DNA of 23,866 nt from Bacteroidetes bacterium UBA6183 (GTDB lineage: Bacteria > Bacteroidota > Bacteroidia > UKL13-3), in NCBI GenBank assembly GCA_002422865.1, contig DITN01000001.1:249-24114 (forward strand), written 5' to 3'. Positions 7,105 through 17,000 of this stretch are shown here, one piece after another. The notes under the pieces are model-generated. The model did not search any database. It saw only the letters and a program-made list of their open reading frames with translations, and had not been told where the DNA came from. The translations under genes and the position numbers were made by a program. Each line of letters begins with the position of its first letter. Position 1 is the stretch's first letter.

Positions 7105-7110
7105 CTCCTT
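7105..7110 (-). promoter_or_regulatory. Shine-Dalgarno site AAGGAG before the PorP/SprF-like gene
   Basis: AAGGAG lies 8 nt upstream of ATG 7096, entirely inside the 17-nt gap after the stop of the cadherin gene. It fixes the start at the first of two adjacent ATGs. A strong SD is uncommon in Bacteroidota, and I do not see one before the LamG gene of the same operon. Confidence 0.65.
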
Positions 7111-7113
7111 AAA

Positions 7114-10100
7114 TTATTTTACAAAAACATTAATGGTTCCTTTAAACTCTTTACCTGTGGTTTGATTATAAAACACATAATAATAAACACCATTAGAAAC
7201 CCTATTTCCATCTACCATTGCATTCCACTCGTTTTGATAATTTCCTTTTACAGAATAAAGCTCAATTCCTATATCATTAAATATTTTTAAGCTATAATCT
7301 GCATACAATGCAGCATTTTCTATTTCAAAATAGTCGTTTACACCATCACCATCTGGAGATATAAAATTATTTACTGGTAAAGGCTTATTTAATTCTATCT
7401 CATCTGCAATGTTGATGGTAATTTCGGCTGTATCAGAAAGTACATTCACCAATGATTGATTGTCTCTAACCAACACTTTAATCTTATATTTACTTACCCC
7501 CTCATAATCGAACACAACAGTGCTTGTTAATGCACCGGAGTTTTCATCTATTTCAAACAAATCAGTTACAGAAATTATGCTGTATTTTAGGTTAGCAGAA
7601 ACATCAGGACTTGAAGATGTAACTATCCCAATTAAAGAACCTGCAGGCTCGTTTTCTTTTATAACAAACGTCTGATTATCTATTGAAGGTTTTTCTTTGG
7701 TATCGCTAATATTAATAACAAAAGCAGCTTCAATGGTCTCTCCATTCTTATCTTCTGTTTTAATTCTAACGTTGTAAGTGTTTTTTACCTCGTAATCGGC
7801 AATGAAGTTACTAAACAAAGAATTTCCGTCAATGATAAATAACGCATTATCTTGGTCACCCACTCCTGCTGCAAGTGTATAACTATGTTGGTCAGTTGCG
7901 TCCTCATCAGTAACTGTAAAAACACCAATTTGCTTCTGAACAGAATCATTCTCGAATAGTTTATTATTAGATAGACGCAATTGTGTAGGTGCATCATTAT
8001 CATCGGTAATGTTTATGTTAAACTGACGATCTATGGCACCTCCCGAAACATCGGTACTTCTTAGCCTCACGTTATAAACCTTTTTGTTTTCATAATTAAA
8101 CACATTGTTGGTTAGTAACGAATCGTTTGAAATTAAAAAGTCGTTGTTATTGGTAGAACCATCGCCCGAAACCAACGAATAGGTGAAGTTTCCAAACTGA
8201 TCAGCATCTGTAGTAGAAAGTTTGCCCACATAAGTGCGTGTAGGTCTGTTTTCTGAAACACTGTTGTTATTTAACAACAGCTCAGAAGGAAGGTCGTTGG
8301 TATCTTTTACATTAATAATAAACTGACGTGTGTAATAGGCTCCTGCCACATCTGTAGTTCTTACATACACGATGTATAATTTTTTCGATTCATAATCGAA
8401 AACGGATGCAGTTCTTACCTCGTTACCAAAAATAAAGAACAGGTCATTATTATTTGTTGATACATTGTCGAACCCATAAGTAAACTGGCTTCCCGCATCT
8501 TGATCTGTTGAGGTTAAACTACCTACAAAACTTCCAATTGGAAGATTCTCTGTTATTAAATTATTACTTAATGCAATAGCTGTTGGCGCATCGTTACTGT
8601 CTAAGATATTAATAGTAAATGACTTTTCGAATGTGCCACCCCTTCCATCATTTGTTTGTATACGCACACTGTATTGGTTTACCGCCTCGTAGTTAAATAT
8701 TGCATTACTAAGTAGTTGATTGCCTTGAATTACAAAACTATTGTTATTGGTAGACCCAACCCCATTAACCAGTGTATAGGTAAATGTATTTAAGTCTTCA
8801 TCTGTTGTATATAGGTTTGCAACAAAGGTTCGTATAGGTGTATTTTCTTTTATTTCATTGCTACTTATTGTAATATCAGTAGGTGCATCGTTTGTATTAA
8901 TTACTACAACATCAAACTGCTTTTCAAACCATAATGCACCAGCATCGGTGGTACGTACCCTAATGATGTAGTCTGATTTTGTTTCAAAATCAAACGTATT
9001 TACTGCATACAATGAATCGTTGCTGATTCTAAACAAACTGTTATTTACTGCACCAGTTCCACTTACCAATGTATACGTAAACATATCTGTTACATCTGCA
9101 TCACTCGAATAAAATGTTCCGATAAATGTTTGTTGTGTATTGTTCTCGTTTACCGTATTGTTGGTTAATATCAGGTTATTAGGTGCATCGTTTGAATCTA
9201 TAATATTAATTACAAACTGACGTGTTATGCTTGCATATCCATCTGAACTTTGTATGTAAATATTGTAAATACGTTTACTCTCGTAATCAAATACTACATT
9301 GCTTCGTAACTGGTTACCTGTTATAAAAAAGTTGCTGTTATCGTTGCCCGGTATATTTGCTAATGTGTAAGTAAAGAAATCCAAGTCCTCATCAGTAGTA
9401 CTAATATTTGCTACCAAACTGGCAAAGGGTTTGTTTTCCTTTATAGTTGTGCCACTTAAACTTATTTGAGTTGGCGCATCGTTGCTATCTGCTATGTTTA
9501 TCGAAAAGGTATCTTCAACCCATAAACCTCCATTATCTGTGCTACGTACCCTTACAAAGTATTTGCTTTTTTGCTCATAGTTAAATGAACTGTTGGTTTG
9601 TAATTGATTGCCTAATATTACAAATGATACATTATCTGTAGAACCAACTCCGGATACCAGGCTATAACTAAACGTATTGGTTAAATCAACATCTGTTGTG
9701 CTAAACTCACCAACTCTTGTGCGGTTTATTACATTCTCGCGTATGGTAGTGTTGTTTATTGTAAGTGCTGTGGGTGCATCATTACCGTCTGTTATTGTGA
9801 TGGTAAATTGACGTTCGATAAACAACCCATTATCCGTAGTTCTTACCCTTATGTAATAAGTATTTTGGGTCTCGTAGTTTAACAACGTGTTGGTATACAA
9901 CGAATCGTTACTGATTCGGAAACTTGAGTTATGGTTGGAGCCTACTCCGCCTACAAAACTATATATAAAAGCACCTGAGCCCAAGTCGATATCGGTGGTG
10001 GTAAATCTACCTATAAATGTACTTATTGGTCGGTTTTCTTGAACAAGGTTATTGTCGATTGTTAAATCTGTTGGCACATCATTACTGTCCGTTACATTTA

Positions 10101-13100
10101 TTACAAACTGCTTTGTAAAGCTACCTCCGTTACCATCATTGGTTTGTATCTGTACTTGGTAAAGTTGTTTTACTTCGTAATTTAATGATCCGTTTAGCTG
10201 TAATTGATTACCATTAATTAAGAAACTTGAGTTATCGTTGGTTCCTATGTTGGCAAACTGGTAAGTAAATGTATTTGCATCTTCATCAATGGTGCTTAAT
10301 AAACCTATTACAGAACCAGCTACCCTGTTTTCGGTTATCACATTGTTGCTTAATAAAATATTCGTGGGTGCATCATTGGTGTTTAATATGCTTATATTAA
10401 ACGTATCTGAAAATGTGCCTCCATTACCATCGTTGGTTTGAACACGGATGGTATAACTATTTTTTAATTCATAGTTAAAAATACTATTCGTTAATAGCTG
10501 ATTGCCTATGATACTGAATTGGCTATTATTGGTAGAGCCTACTCCTGATACTAGTGAATATGTAAACGTTTGACCTGCATCTGTATCTATTGTACTTAGC
10601 GTGCCTACTAACGTACCTACAGGTAAGTTTTCGTTTACAGAGGTTATATTAATGTTTACATCTGTTGGCAAATCATTGCTATCATTTACACTAATCGCAA
10701 ATACCTTTTGGTATGAAGCCATGCTGTTATCTGTTGTAGAAACACGTATGGATAAGCTAGCCGTTAACTCATAGTTTAACGTTGTGGCGCTAAACAAACT
10801 ATCGTTTCTTATAAAGAAGTTTGCATTATTGGTGCTGCCTAAACCTGTTACCAAGTTATAACTAAACGTATTGCTCTCATCTGGATCAGTGCTTATTAAA
10901 GTGCCTACATAACTGCCTACCGGCCTGTTTTCTGTTATGCTTGCGTTGCTCAATGTAATGTTGGTTGGCGCATCGTTACTATCTTTTATATTTATTTGAA
11001 ACTGCTTCACATAAACACCTCCGTTACCATCATTTGATTGTACGTATACAAAGTACACGCTTTGTTGCTCGTAGTTTAATACACTATTGGTTCTTAACTG
11101 GTTACCTGTTAATGTAAACAAGTTATTGTTATTGCCTATTAAATTGGCAAAGCTGTATACAAACGTATTACCCAAGTCTTCATCTGTAGTGCTTAATGTA
11201 CCTATTACTGTATTACTTGGCCTATTCTCGCTTATACTATCGTTACTTAGTGTAATATTGGTTGGCGCATCGTTGGTGTTAATCACAGATATTACAAATT
11301 GTTTATCATACCACAACCCTAGGTTATCTGTTGAACGTACACGTATGTTATAACTGTTTTTTTGCTCGTAATTAAACTGTGATGTAGCACGAAGTGTATT
11401 ACCCGATATTACAAAGTATCCGTTATCTGTGCTGCCTGTACCACTTACCAACGTATAAAAATAGCTGTTGCCTGTATCTTGATCCGTAGTGCTAAACGAG
11501 CCTATATTGCTGTTGGCTGGCATATTCTCGTTTATTGTGGATTCACTTAAAATGATGTTAGTAGGTGCATCGTTTGCATTGGTTATGTTTACTACAAATA
11601 TCTTCTGGAAAATACCGCCTTGGTTATCGTTGGTTTGAATGCGTATCGTATAACTCGATTGGTTTTCGTAATCGAATACACTATTGCTATACAAGCTGTC
11701 TTGTGAAACCATAAACATGCCGTTATGGGTTGATCCGACACCGTTTACTAAACTATAAGTGTAGCTTGTATTATTATCTGGGTCGGCTGTTGTTAAGTTG
11801 CCGATATACGTTTTTAATGCATTGTTTTCCGGTAACGTAGCGTTACTTAATAATACATTGGTGGGTGCATCGTTTACATTTCGTATAAATACTTGTATTA
11901 GCTTTGTAAATGAAGTTGCTCCTGATGTTGTTGTTATATAAAGTGTGTAGGTGTTTTTAAATTCATAATCAAACACTGAATTACTTCTTAACTGATTGCC
12001 GGATATAATAAAGCTCGAATTATCATTACCTGATACCGTATTATCAAAACTATAAGCGTATGTTACATTCGTGTCTTGATTAATGCTACCAAATAAACCT
12101 ACCAAAGTATTCGCTGCTGTGTTCTCGTTTATGCTGTCATTACTCAATGTAATATTGGTTGGTGCATCTACTACATTTATTACCGATATCGTAAACACCT
12201 TCTCGTAAAAGGCACCTACATTATCTGATGTGCGTACGCGTATACTATAACTACTTTTTGTCTCGTAATCAAAAGATACAGATGCTCGCAATATATTGCC
12301 CGATATGTTAAAACTACCGTTGTCTGTTGAGCCTAATCCACTTACCAAGTTATACGTAAATGTATTGTTTAAGTCTTGGTCTATCGTTGCAAAACTACCA
12401 ACCGGTGCGTTGATTGGTAAGTTCTCCTCTATCTGATTTTGTGTGAGGTTAATGTTTGTAGGTGTGTCGTTCGCGTCTAAAATGGTAATTACTTTTGTTT
12501 GTTGTAATATTCCTCCATTTCCATCAGACACTTGAATTCTAATACTATAACTATTCAAAGTTTCGTAATCAAAAACCATATTTGAGTATAAGGTATCGTT
12601 ACTTATTTTAAAACCTATATTTCCAGAACTACCCGCTCCTGATACAAGTGAATATGTAAAGGTACCAGTTGCATCAGGATCGGTTGCCGAAATTTTTGCA
12701 ACAAAATAACTAGTAGGTGTGTTCTCGTATACCTGACCATTGGTCATGTTAATATTAGTTGGTGCATCATTACTATCTGTTACGGTAAGCAATAATTGTT
12801 TTGTAAATATGCCTCCATTACCATCATTTGTTTGAATAAAAACTACATAGTTCTGCCTGGTTTCATAATCAAACAGCGCATTGGTGCGCAATTGATTACC
12901 AATAATAGAGAAATCACTATTGTTATTACCCGCTGTATTTACAAACGAATAGGTGAAAATATTTGAAACATCTTCATCAGTGGTGGATAGAGTGGCAATT
13001 ACTGCACCCAGAGGTTTATTTTCTGCAAAACTTTTACCAACAGCATTTCCATCAATCAAAATGTTAGTTGGGTCATCATTAACATCGTCAATAATAATGG

Positions 13101-14079
13101 TTATTATACGCTCATAAATATTGTTGGCAGCATCAGTTACGCGCACACGAATAGAGTAAGTATTTTTTACCTCATAATTAAATGAAGCAGAAGCACGAAG
13201 TGTATTACCTAAAATATTAAAACTACTATTATTAGTGCTACCTAAACCGCTAACTAAGCTATATGTCATTACATCTCCCGAATCATTGTCATTTGCAGAA
13301 AGCACACCAATAACTGCTGGTATTCCAGCGTTTTCTGATATAGAAGAATCGCTAATAAATATTCCGATTGGAGCAGTATTAACATCAATAACACTTATAG
13401 TAAATGTTTGCTCAAAATAACAGCCTTTTGAATCAGTAGTTCTAACCCTAATATTATAAGCATTCTTCACTCCGTAATTGTATATCTGAGATGAACGAAG
13501 TGTATTACCCAAAATATTAAAAGAAGCATTATCATTACTTCCTGCACCCGAAACAAGCGTGTAAGTGAAGGTCTCCGGAGAGTCGGGATCAACTGATGTA
13601 AATGTACCAATACCGGTGTTTATGGCAACACCTTCATTAATTGATGTGTTACTTAAATTTAATGCAGTAGGTAGATTATTGTTTCTAAGGGTGTAAGGAC
13701 TGGTTGTGACACCAAAAGCAGCGTTATCTTGAAAAACAACATTTCCTTTAGCATCATATACAGAGTCGGTTGCTGCATTGTATATTTTAAATGTAACGGT
13801 CTCGCCCGAATTAACATTACTATACACAACCACATAGGCAATGTATTTACCGTTTATTATTGTACTTGTTGACGAAACACCCCTACAAGTTGCCCCAACA
13901 AATGCAGCAACCTTATTACTTGGATTGGCCAACTCAACACAATTTACATTAGCAACAGAAGTAACGGTCATTGAAAACTGATACGAGCTTGAGTTAACAC
14001 TCCAACTTGGAACAGCAGCCATAGATGTTGTTGCCATCAAAAGGCCAATAAGTACTATTAATATCCTAAACATTCTCAT
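7114..14079 (-). CDS. Giant cadherin-repeat surface adhesin with type B (CHU_C) T9SS tail
   Basis: The protein has about 2321 residues. ATG 14079 (MRMFRILIVLIGLLMATTSM) is preferred over the upstream TTG at 14085. After the signal peptide comes a roughly 110-residue module (W-SVNSSSYQFSMTV, VAAFVGATCRGV, VYSNVNSGETVTFKIYNA) that recurs in the neighbouring giant. Then follow 21 cadherin-like repeats of 97-103 residues, about 137-2233. They carry the Ca2+-site motifs -EN-P-, D-D (DED, DPD, DQD), DYE or NYE, and D-NDAPT. Repeat 1 has NYG instead of NYE, repeat 6 has lost the first Asp of its D-D pair (NQD), and repeat 21 is divergent. Residues about 2234-2321 are a gliding-motility-associated tail with FISPDGDGVNDYFEI, LKIFNDIG and GVYYYVF. 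The protein is therefore expected on the cell surface through T9SS, with help from the PorP/SprF-like protein encoded 17 nt downstream. Adhesion or motility is the likely role; the ligand is unknown. Confidence 0.93.
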   Translation of the reverse strand: MRMFRILIVLIGLLMATTSMAAVPSWSVNSSSYQFSMTVTSVANVNCVELANPSNKVAAFVGATCRGVSSTSTIINGKYIAYVVVYSNVNSGETVTFKIYNAATDSVYDAKGNVVFQDNAAFGVTTSPYTLRNNNLPTALNLSNTSINEGVAINTGIGTFTSVDPDSPETFTYTLVSGAGSNDNASFNILGNTLRSSQIYNYGVKNAYNIRVRTTDSKGCYFEQTFTISVIDVNTAPIGIFISDSSISENAGIPAVIGVLSANDNDSGDVMTYSLVSGLGSTNNSSFNILGNTLRASASFNYEVKNTYSIRVRVTDAANNIYERIITIIIDDVNDDPTNILIDGNAVGKSFAENKPLGAVIATLSTTDEDVSNIFTYSFVNTAGNNNSDFSIIGNQLRTNALFDYETRQNYVVFIQTNDGNGGIFTKQLLLTVTDSNDAPTNINMTNGQVYENTPTSYFVAKISATDPDATGTFTYSLVSGAGSSGNIGFKISNDTLYSNMVFDYETLNSYSIRIQVSDGNGGILQQTKVITILDANDTPTNINLTQNQIEENLPINAPVGSFATIDQDLNNTFTYNLVSGLGSTDNGSFNISGNILRASVSFDYETKSSYSIRVRTSDNVGAFYEKVFTISVINVVDAPTNITLSNDSINENTAANTLVGLFGSINQDTNVTYAYSFDNTVSGNDNSSFIISGNQLRSNSVFDYEFKNTYTLYITTTSGATSFTKLIQVFIRNVNDAPTNVLLSNATLPENNALKTYIGNLTTADPDNNTSYTYSLVNGVGSTHNGMFMVSQDSLYSNSVFDYENQSSYTIRIQTNDNQGGIFQKIFVVNITNANDAPTNIILSESTINENMPANSNIGSFSTTDQDTGNSYFYTLVSGTGSTDNGYFVISGNTLRATSQFNYEQKNSYNIRVRSTDNLGLWYDKQFVISVINTNDAPTNITLSNDSISENRPSNTVIGTLSTTDEDLGNTFVYSFANLIGNNNNLFTLTGNQLRTNSVLNYEQQSVYFVYVQSNDGNGGVYVKQFQINIKDSNDAPTNITLSNASITENRPVGSYVGTLISTDPDESNTFSYNLVTGLGSTNNANFFIRNDSLFSATTLNYELTASLSIRVSTTDNSMASYQKVFAISVNDSNDLPTDVNINITSVNENLPVGTLVGTLSTIDTDAGQTFTYSLVSGVGSTNNSQFSIIGNQLLTNSIFNYELKNSYTIRVQTNDGNGGTFSDTFNISILNTNDAPTNILLSNNVITENRVAGSVIGLLSTIDEDANTFTYQFANIGTNDNSSFLINGNQLQLNGSLNYEVKQLYQVQIQTNDGNGGSFTKQFVINVTDSNDVPTDLTIDNNLVQENRPISTFIGRFTTTDIDLGSGAFIYSFVGGVGSNHNSSFRISNDSLYTNTLLNYETQNTYYIRVRTTDNGLFIERQFTITITDGNDAPTALTINNTTIRENVINRTRVGEFSTTDVDLTNTFSYSLVSGVGSTDNVSFVILGNQLQTNSSFNYEQKSKYFVRVRSTDNGGLWVEDTFSINIADSNDAPTQISLSGTTIKENKPFASLVANISTTDEDLDFFTYTLANIPGNDNSNFFITGNQLRSNVVFDYESKRIYNIYIQSSDGYASITRQFVINIIDSNDAPNNLILTNNTVNENNTQQTFIGTFYSSDADVTDMFTYTLVSGTGAVNNSLFRISNDSLYAVNTFDFETKSDYIIRVRTTDAGALWFEKQFDVVVINTNDAPTDITISSNEIKENTPIRTFVANLYTTDEDLNTFTYTLVNGVGSTNNNSFVIQGNQLLSNAIFNYEAVNQYSVRIQTNDGRGGTFEKSFTINILDSNDAPTAIALSNNLITENLPIGSFVGSLTSTDQDAGSQFTYGFDNVSTNNNDLFFIFGNEVRTASVFDYESKKLYIVYVRTTDVAGAYYTRQFIINVKDTNDLPSELLLNNNSVSENRPTRTYVGKLSTTDADQFGNFTYSLVSGDGSTNNNDFLISNDSLLTNNVFNYENKKVYNVRLRSTDVSGGAIDRQFNINITDDNDAPTQLRLSNNKLFENDSVQKQIGVFTVTDEDATDQHSYTLAAGVGDQDNALFIIDGNSLFSNFIADYEVKNTYNVRIKTEDKNGETIEAAFVINISDTKEKPSIDNQTFVIKENEPAGSLIGIVTSSSPDVSANLKYSIISVTDLFEIDENSGALTSTVVFDYEGVSKYKIKVLVRDNQSLVNVLSDTAEITINIADEIELNKPLPVNNFISPDGDGVNDYFEIENAALYADYSLKIFNDIGIELYSVKGNYQNEWNAMVDGNRVSNGVYYYVFYNQTTGKEFKGTINVFVK
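7690..13071 (-). repeat. Six copies of a three-repeat (A-B-C) cadherin super-unit
   Basis: Cadherin repeats 3-20 fall into three classes in strict order. A repeats carry F-N or LAN (SFVNTAG, SFDNTVSG, SFANLIG, QFANIGT, TLANIPG, GFDNVST) instead of LVSG-GS. B repeats carry NDSL, NDTL or QDSL in place of GN-L. C repeats carry LVSG-GS-type loops with GN-L. Approximate units by coordinate are 12163-13071, 11266-12162, 10369-11265, 9475-10368, 8587-9474 and 7690-8586, each 296-303 residues. Repeats 1-2 (12163 side excluded, 13072-13671) are C-like, and repeat 21 is divergent. The array therefore grew by duplication of a three-domain block. Confidence 0.88.
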
Positions 14080-14093
14080 ATACAAATTCTCTT

Positions 14094-17000
14094 TTAATAC
14101 TTAATCAATTTCGTTCTAACCACATTTCCGCCACTGGTAACTTCTACAAAATACAAACCACTGTGTACTTGCTTTCCTCTTGCTTCCGCATTCCACTCAA
14201 TATTCACTGAGTTACTCAAGCCTGTATTTTTGTATTCAAAATCATCAATAAGCTTACCGGTAACATCAAATACTTTAACACTTAATTTTTCTGATAAATT
14301 TCCTTGAACATTCAGGTAAACCTCCTTTTTGTAAGGATTAGGGAAGGCAAACATGCTAAAGTTGCCGGTAACTCCGTTGTAATAATCCTCGCATTTAACA
14401 TCAGAGGTGGTTTGTGTTTGAAAAGGCATAACTAGTGTTCCTAGTAAATTTCCATTACCAAAAACAACTTTACCATCCAAGTCAATTGTTGCACCAGTTT
14501 GCTCATCCAATAACTTAAAGGTTATTTCTTCCGCATTTTTATTTGATGATATATTTAAGAAGTATAAATTTTTACCATTGGTTAATCGTGTTGGTTTTGT
14601 TATACCTCTTATCTCATTACCCACAAACGCACCAACACTGAGTCTTCCTGTTGATAATGCTTCATTACAAATGCCCGGATCTAAAACCACACTCATGGTA
14701 TTTTCAAATTGTTCAGGATTGTAACTAAAATATTTGCTTTGGTATTTATTAGCTACAGCTTCTGTTTTACTAAACATGGCCGACCTTGGATAAGCAAAAT
14801 CTCTAACTGCAGCAGATTTGTACATATAACCTTTGTTAGGCAACATGGTTGATAAACTACCTACCCAACCAATATTAGCATCATAAATAGCGAATTGTGT
14901 TTGGCTACTTACCCAGTCGCCATTTGTTGCATTTAATGAAGAAAATGCCTCAATAACACTTAAGTTTCTTTGAGACTCAAAACCAATCCAATTCCACCCT
15001 GAATCTAAATGAATAGGGCGAATTGAAGGATCTACTTCAACTCCTGTTATTACTAATGTGTCTATGGTACTCGATTTCCAGCGGTATGATTTTTCCGGTT
15101 TTACTCCCTTTGTAGGATTTGCGAGTGTACCGGCCCATCCATTTAAAGCAGTATAATCGGCATAGGCTGTTTGGTCTTTAAAAATATCACCTTCTGTACT
15201 TTTTACATTCCACAACAACTTATTAATATCACTAGAATCTTTCATTAGTAAATTAAATGAAATCCAGTTCCATCCTGCTGTTATTGGAACATACCTAGTA
15301 AGTTTATCTGTTGCGTTAAAAACTTGAGGGTTGGTAATGTTTCCTATTAAACTATTTGCCACGTATGGTAGCGAAGGAGTAACCTCTGTGTGGCTTTTAC
15401 CTTCGGTTGCATTCCAAATTCTAAATTCAATTGTTTCTCCACTTGTTACATTACTGTATACATTTAAGAATGCATAATAACGATCTATTTGAGAAAAATA
15501 TTGAAGGTTGGCAACACCTCTGCATTGGCCATTTACAAATGCAGCCAACTTATCATCAGGGTTAGTTGAGATAATATTATTAACCCTAATTTGCCCTACA
15601 ATACTCATTGTATTTTGGAAAGCAGTTGGATTTACCGACCATGAAGATGGTGGCTCCGCATATACTTTTAACTTCACCAATAAACCCTCAGGGTAACCGA
15701 AATCGGTAAGCACTTGCACTTCATTTTCGTAAGAACCAATATTCACATTTGGATCAACGGTAAACACCACATTAACTGTGCTATTTGGCAAAATATTCCC
15801 CGATGAAGGATTTGCGGTTAACCATTCCGGTAAATTTTGAATGGTAAACTGCTTAATTGCACCACCTGAGTTTACTACTTTGCTGCTAAAGGTTAACGCT
15901 GCACCCTTTAATTTATTAAAGGTGAAGTCTTGGTCTTGCCATTTAACCTGATTTTTTTCAACGTATGCAATCCATGTTTTAGGCGATTGCATTTTGTTTC
16001 CGTTTAAATCGTAAACATCTTTAACCGTTACATCAAGTGTAACATTTTCTATTAGTGAAGGCAGTGTATTTGGTGTTAAAATAATACGGTCGTTATTTAC
16101 CAAATAGGTAAAATTAACAGCCTCAACAGGTCGTTGTAATTTAATTTTAGCAGTTTCCGTGTTTAAACCACTTCCATTAACAACCGCACCGGTAATCACT
16201 CTTGATGGCGATTTAATGTCTGTTAAACTAGGAGTAAGTATTGGCACGCCTAAATTAATGGTATAAAGTTCAAATGGCATGTACAATACCAAGTCCGATT
16301 CTGTTCCACCTAATCTGCTTATATAATCTCTTTCAACCTGAAATTGCGTTCTTGCTGAGCTCCATATTCTTATCTCATCAACAAAGCCGTTAAACTTTCT
16401 GTCTAAAAAATCAGCACCCACAGGAGGTTGATACCCCCTTGCGCCAATCCATATTTTGTTTCCGCCAAACATCTCGAAACCTGATGAGTTAACGGTATTC
16501 TGTTGGTTTCCGTCAACAAAGGCTGTTAAGCTTGTAGCTCTTTGCATTACCAAAGCAAAATGATGCCAATTTCCATCAAAATAATTTGTAGTAACTGCTT
16601 CAAAATTGTAGCCTTTATGCTTCACATAAATTTTACCTGAGGCATCCTTTTCGATGCTCCAACGCAAAGAAGGATTAACGTCTGTTGAATCACCTTTACC
16701 ATTTGAAAACAAGGCTACATTACCACCTACATTATCTCCTTTAAACCAAAATTCAACTGTAAAGTCGCTCTCTTGTGTGAACGCAATGTTAGAAGCCTCA
16801 ATAATGATTGGCTCATTCACTATTTTATATGATCGTCCTTTAGGAGTTATTTCCCAGATTGCATTAACTATTGTTGCATTCCTAGATCGTATGTAATCTT
16901 TTGCAGTTGTGGTTTTTGCTTCATTAAGTCGCCAGTTTGCTACTATTCCCGATTCGGTACCTTTTAGTGTTTGGTTAATAGAGCTTAGAATATCGGATGA

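Noticed and set aside
11087..11353. Plus-strand frame of 88 residues within the cadherin gene
   Set aside because: An antisense shadow of the repeat region, as are 13235-13420 and the plus-strand frames inside 15508-23375.
7690..13671. CRISPR array or other DNA-level repeat as the cause of the roughly 300-bp periodicity
   Set aside because: The period is in the protein (cadherin domains). The DNA copies have diverged, and there are no short identical repeats with unique spacers.
14080..14085. TTG 14085 as start of the cadherin gene
   Set aside because: ATG 14079 gives a cleaner signal peptide and lies downstream of the purine-rich AAAGAGAA at a reasonable distance. Two residues are lost at most.
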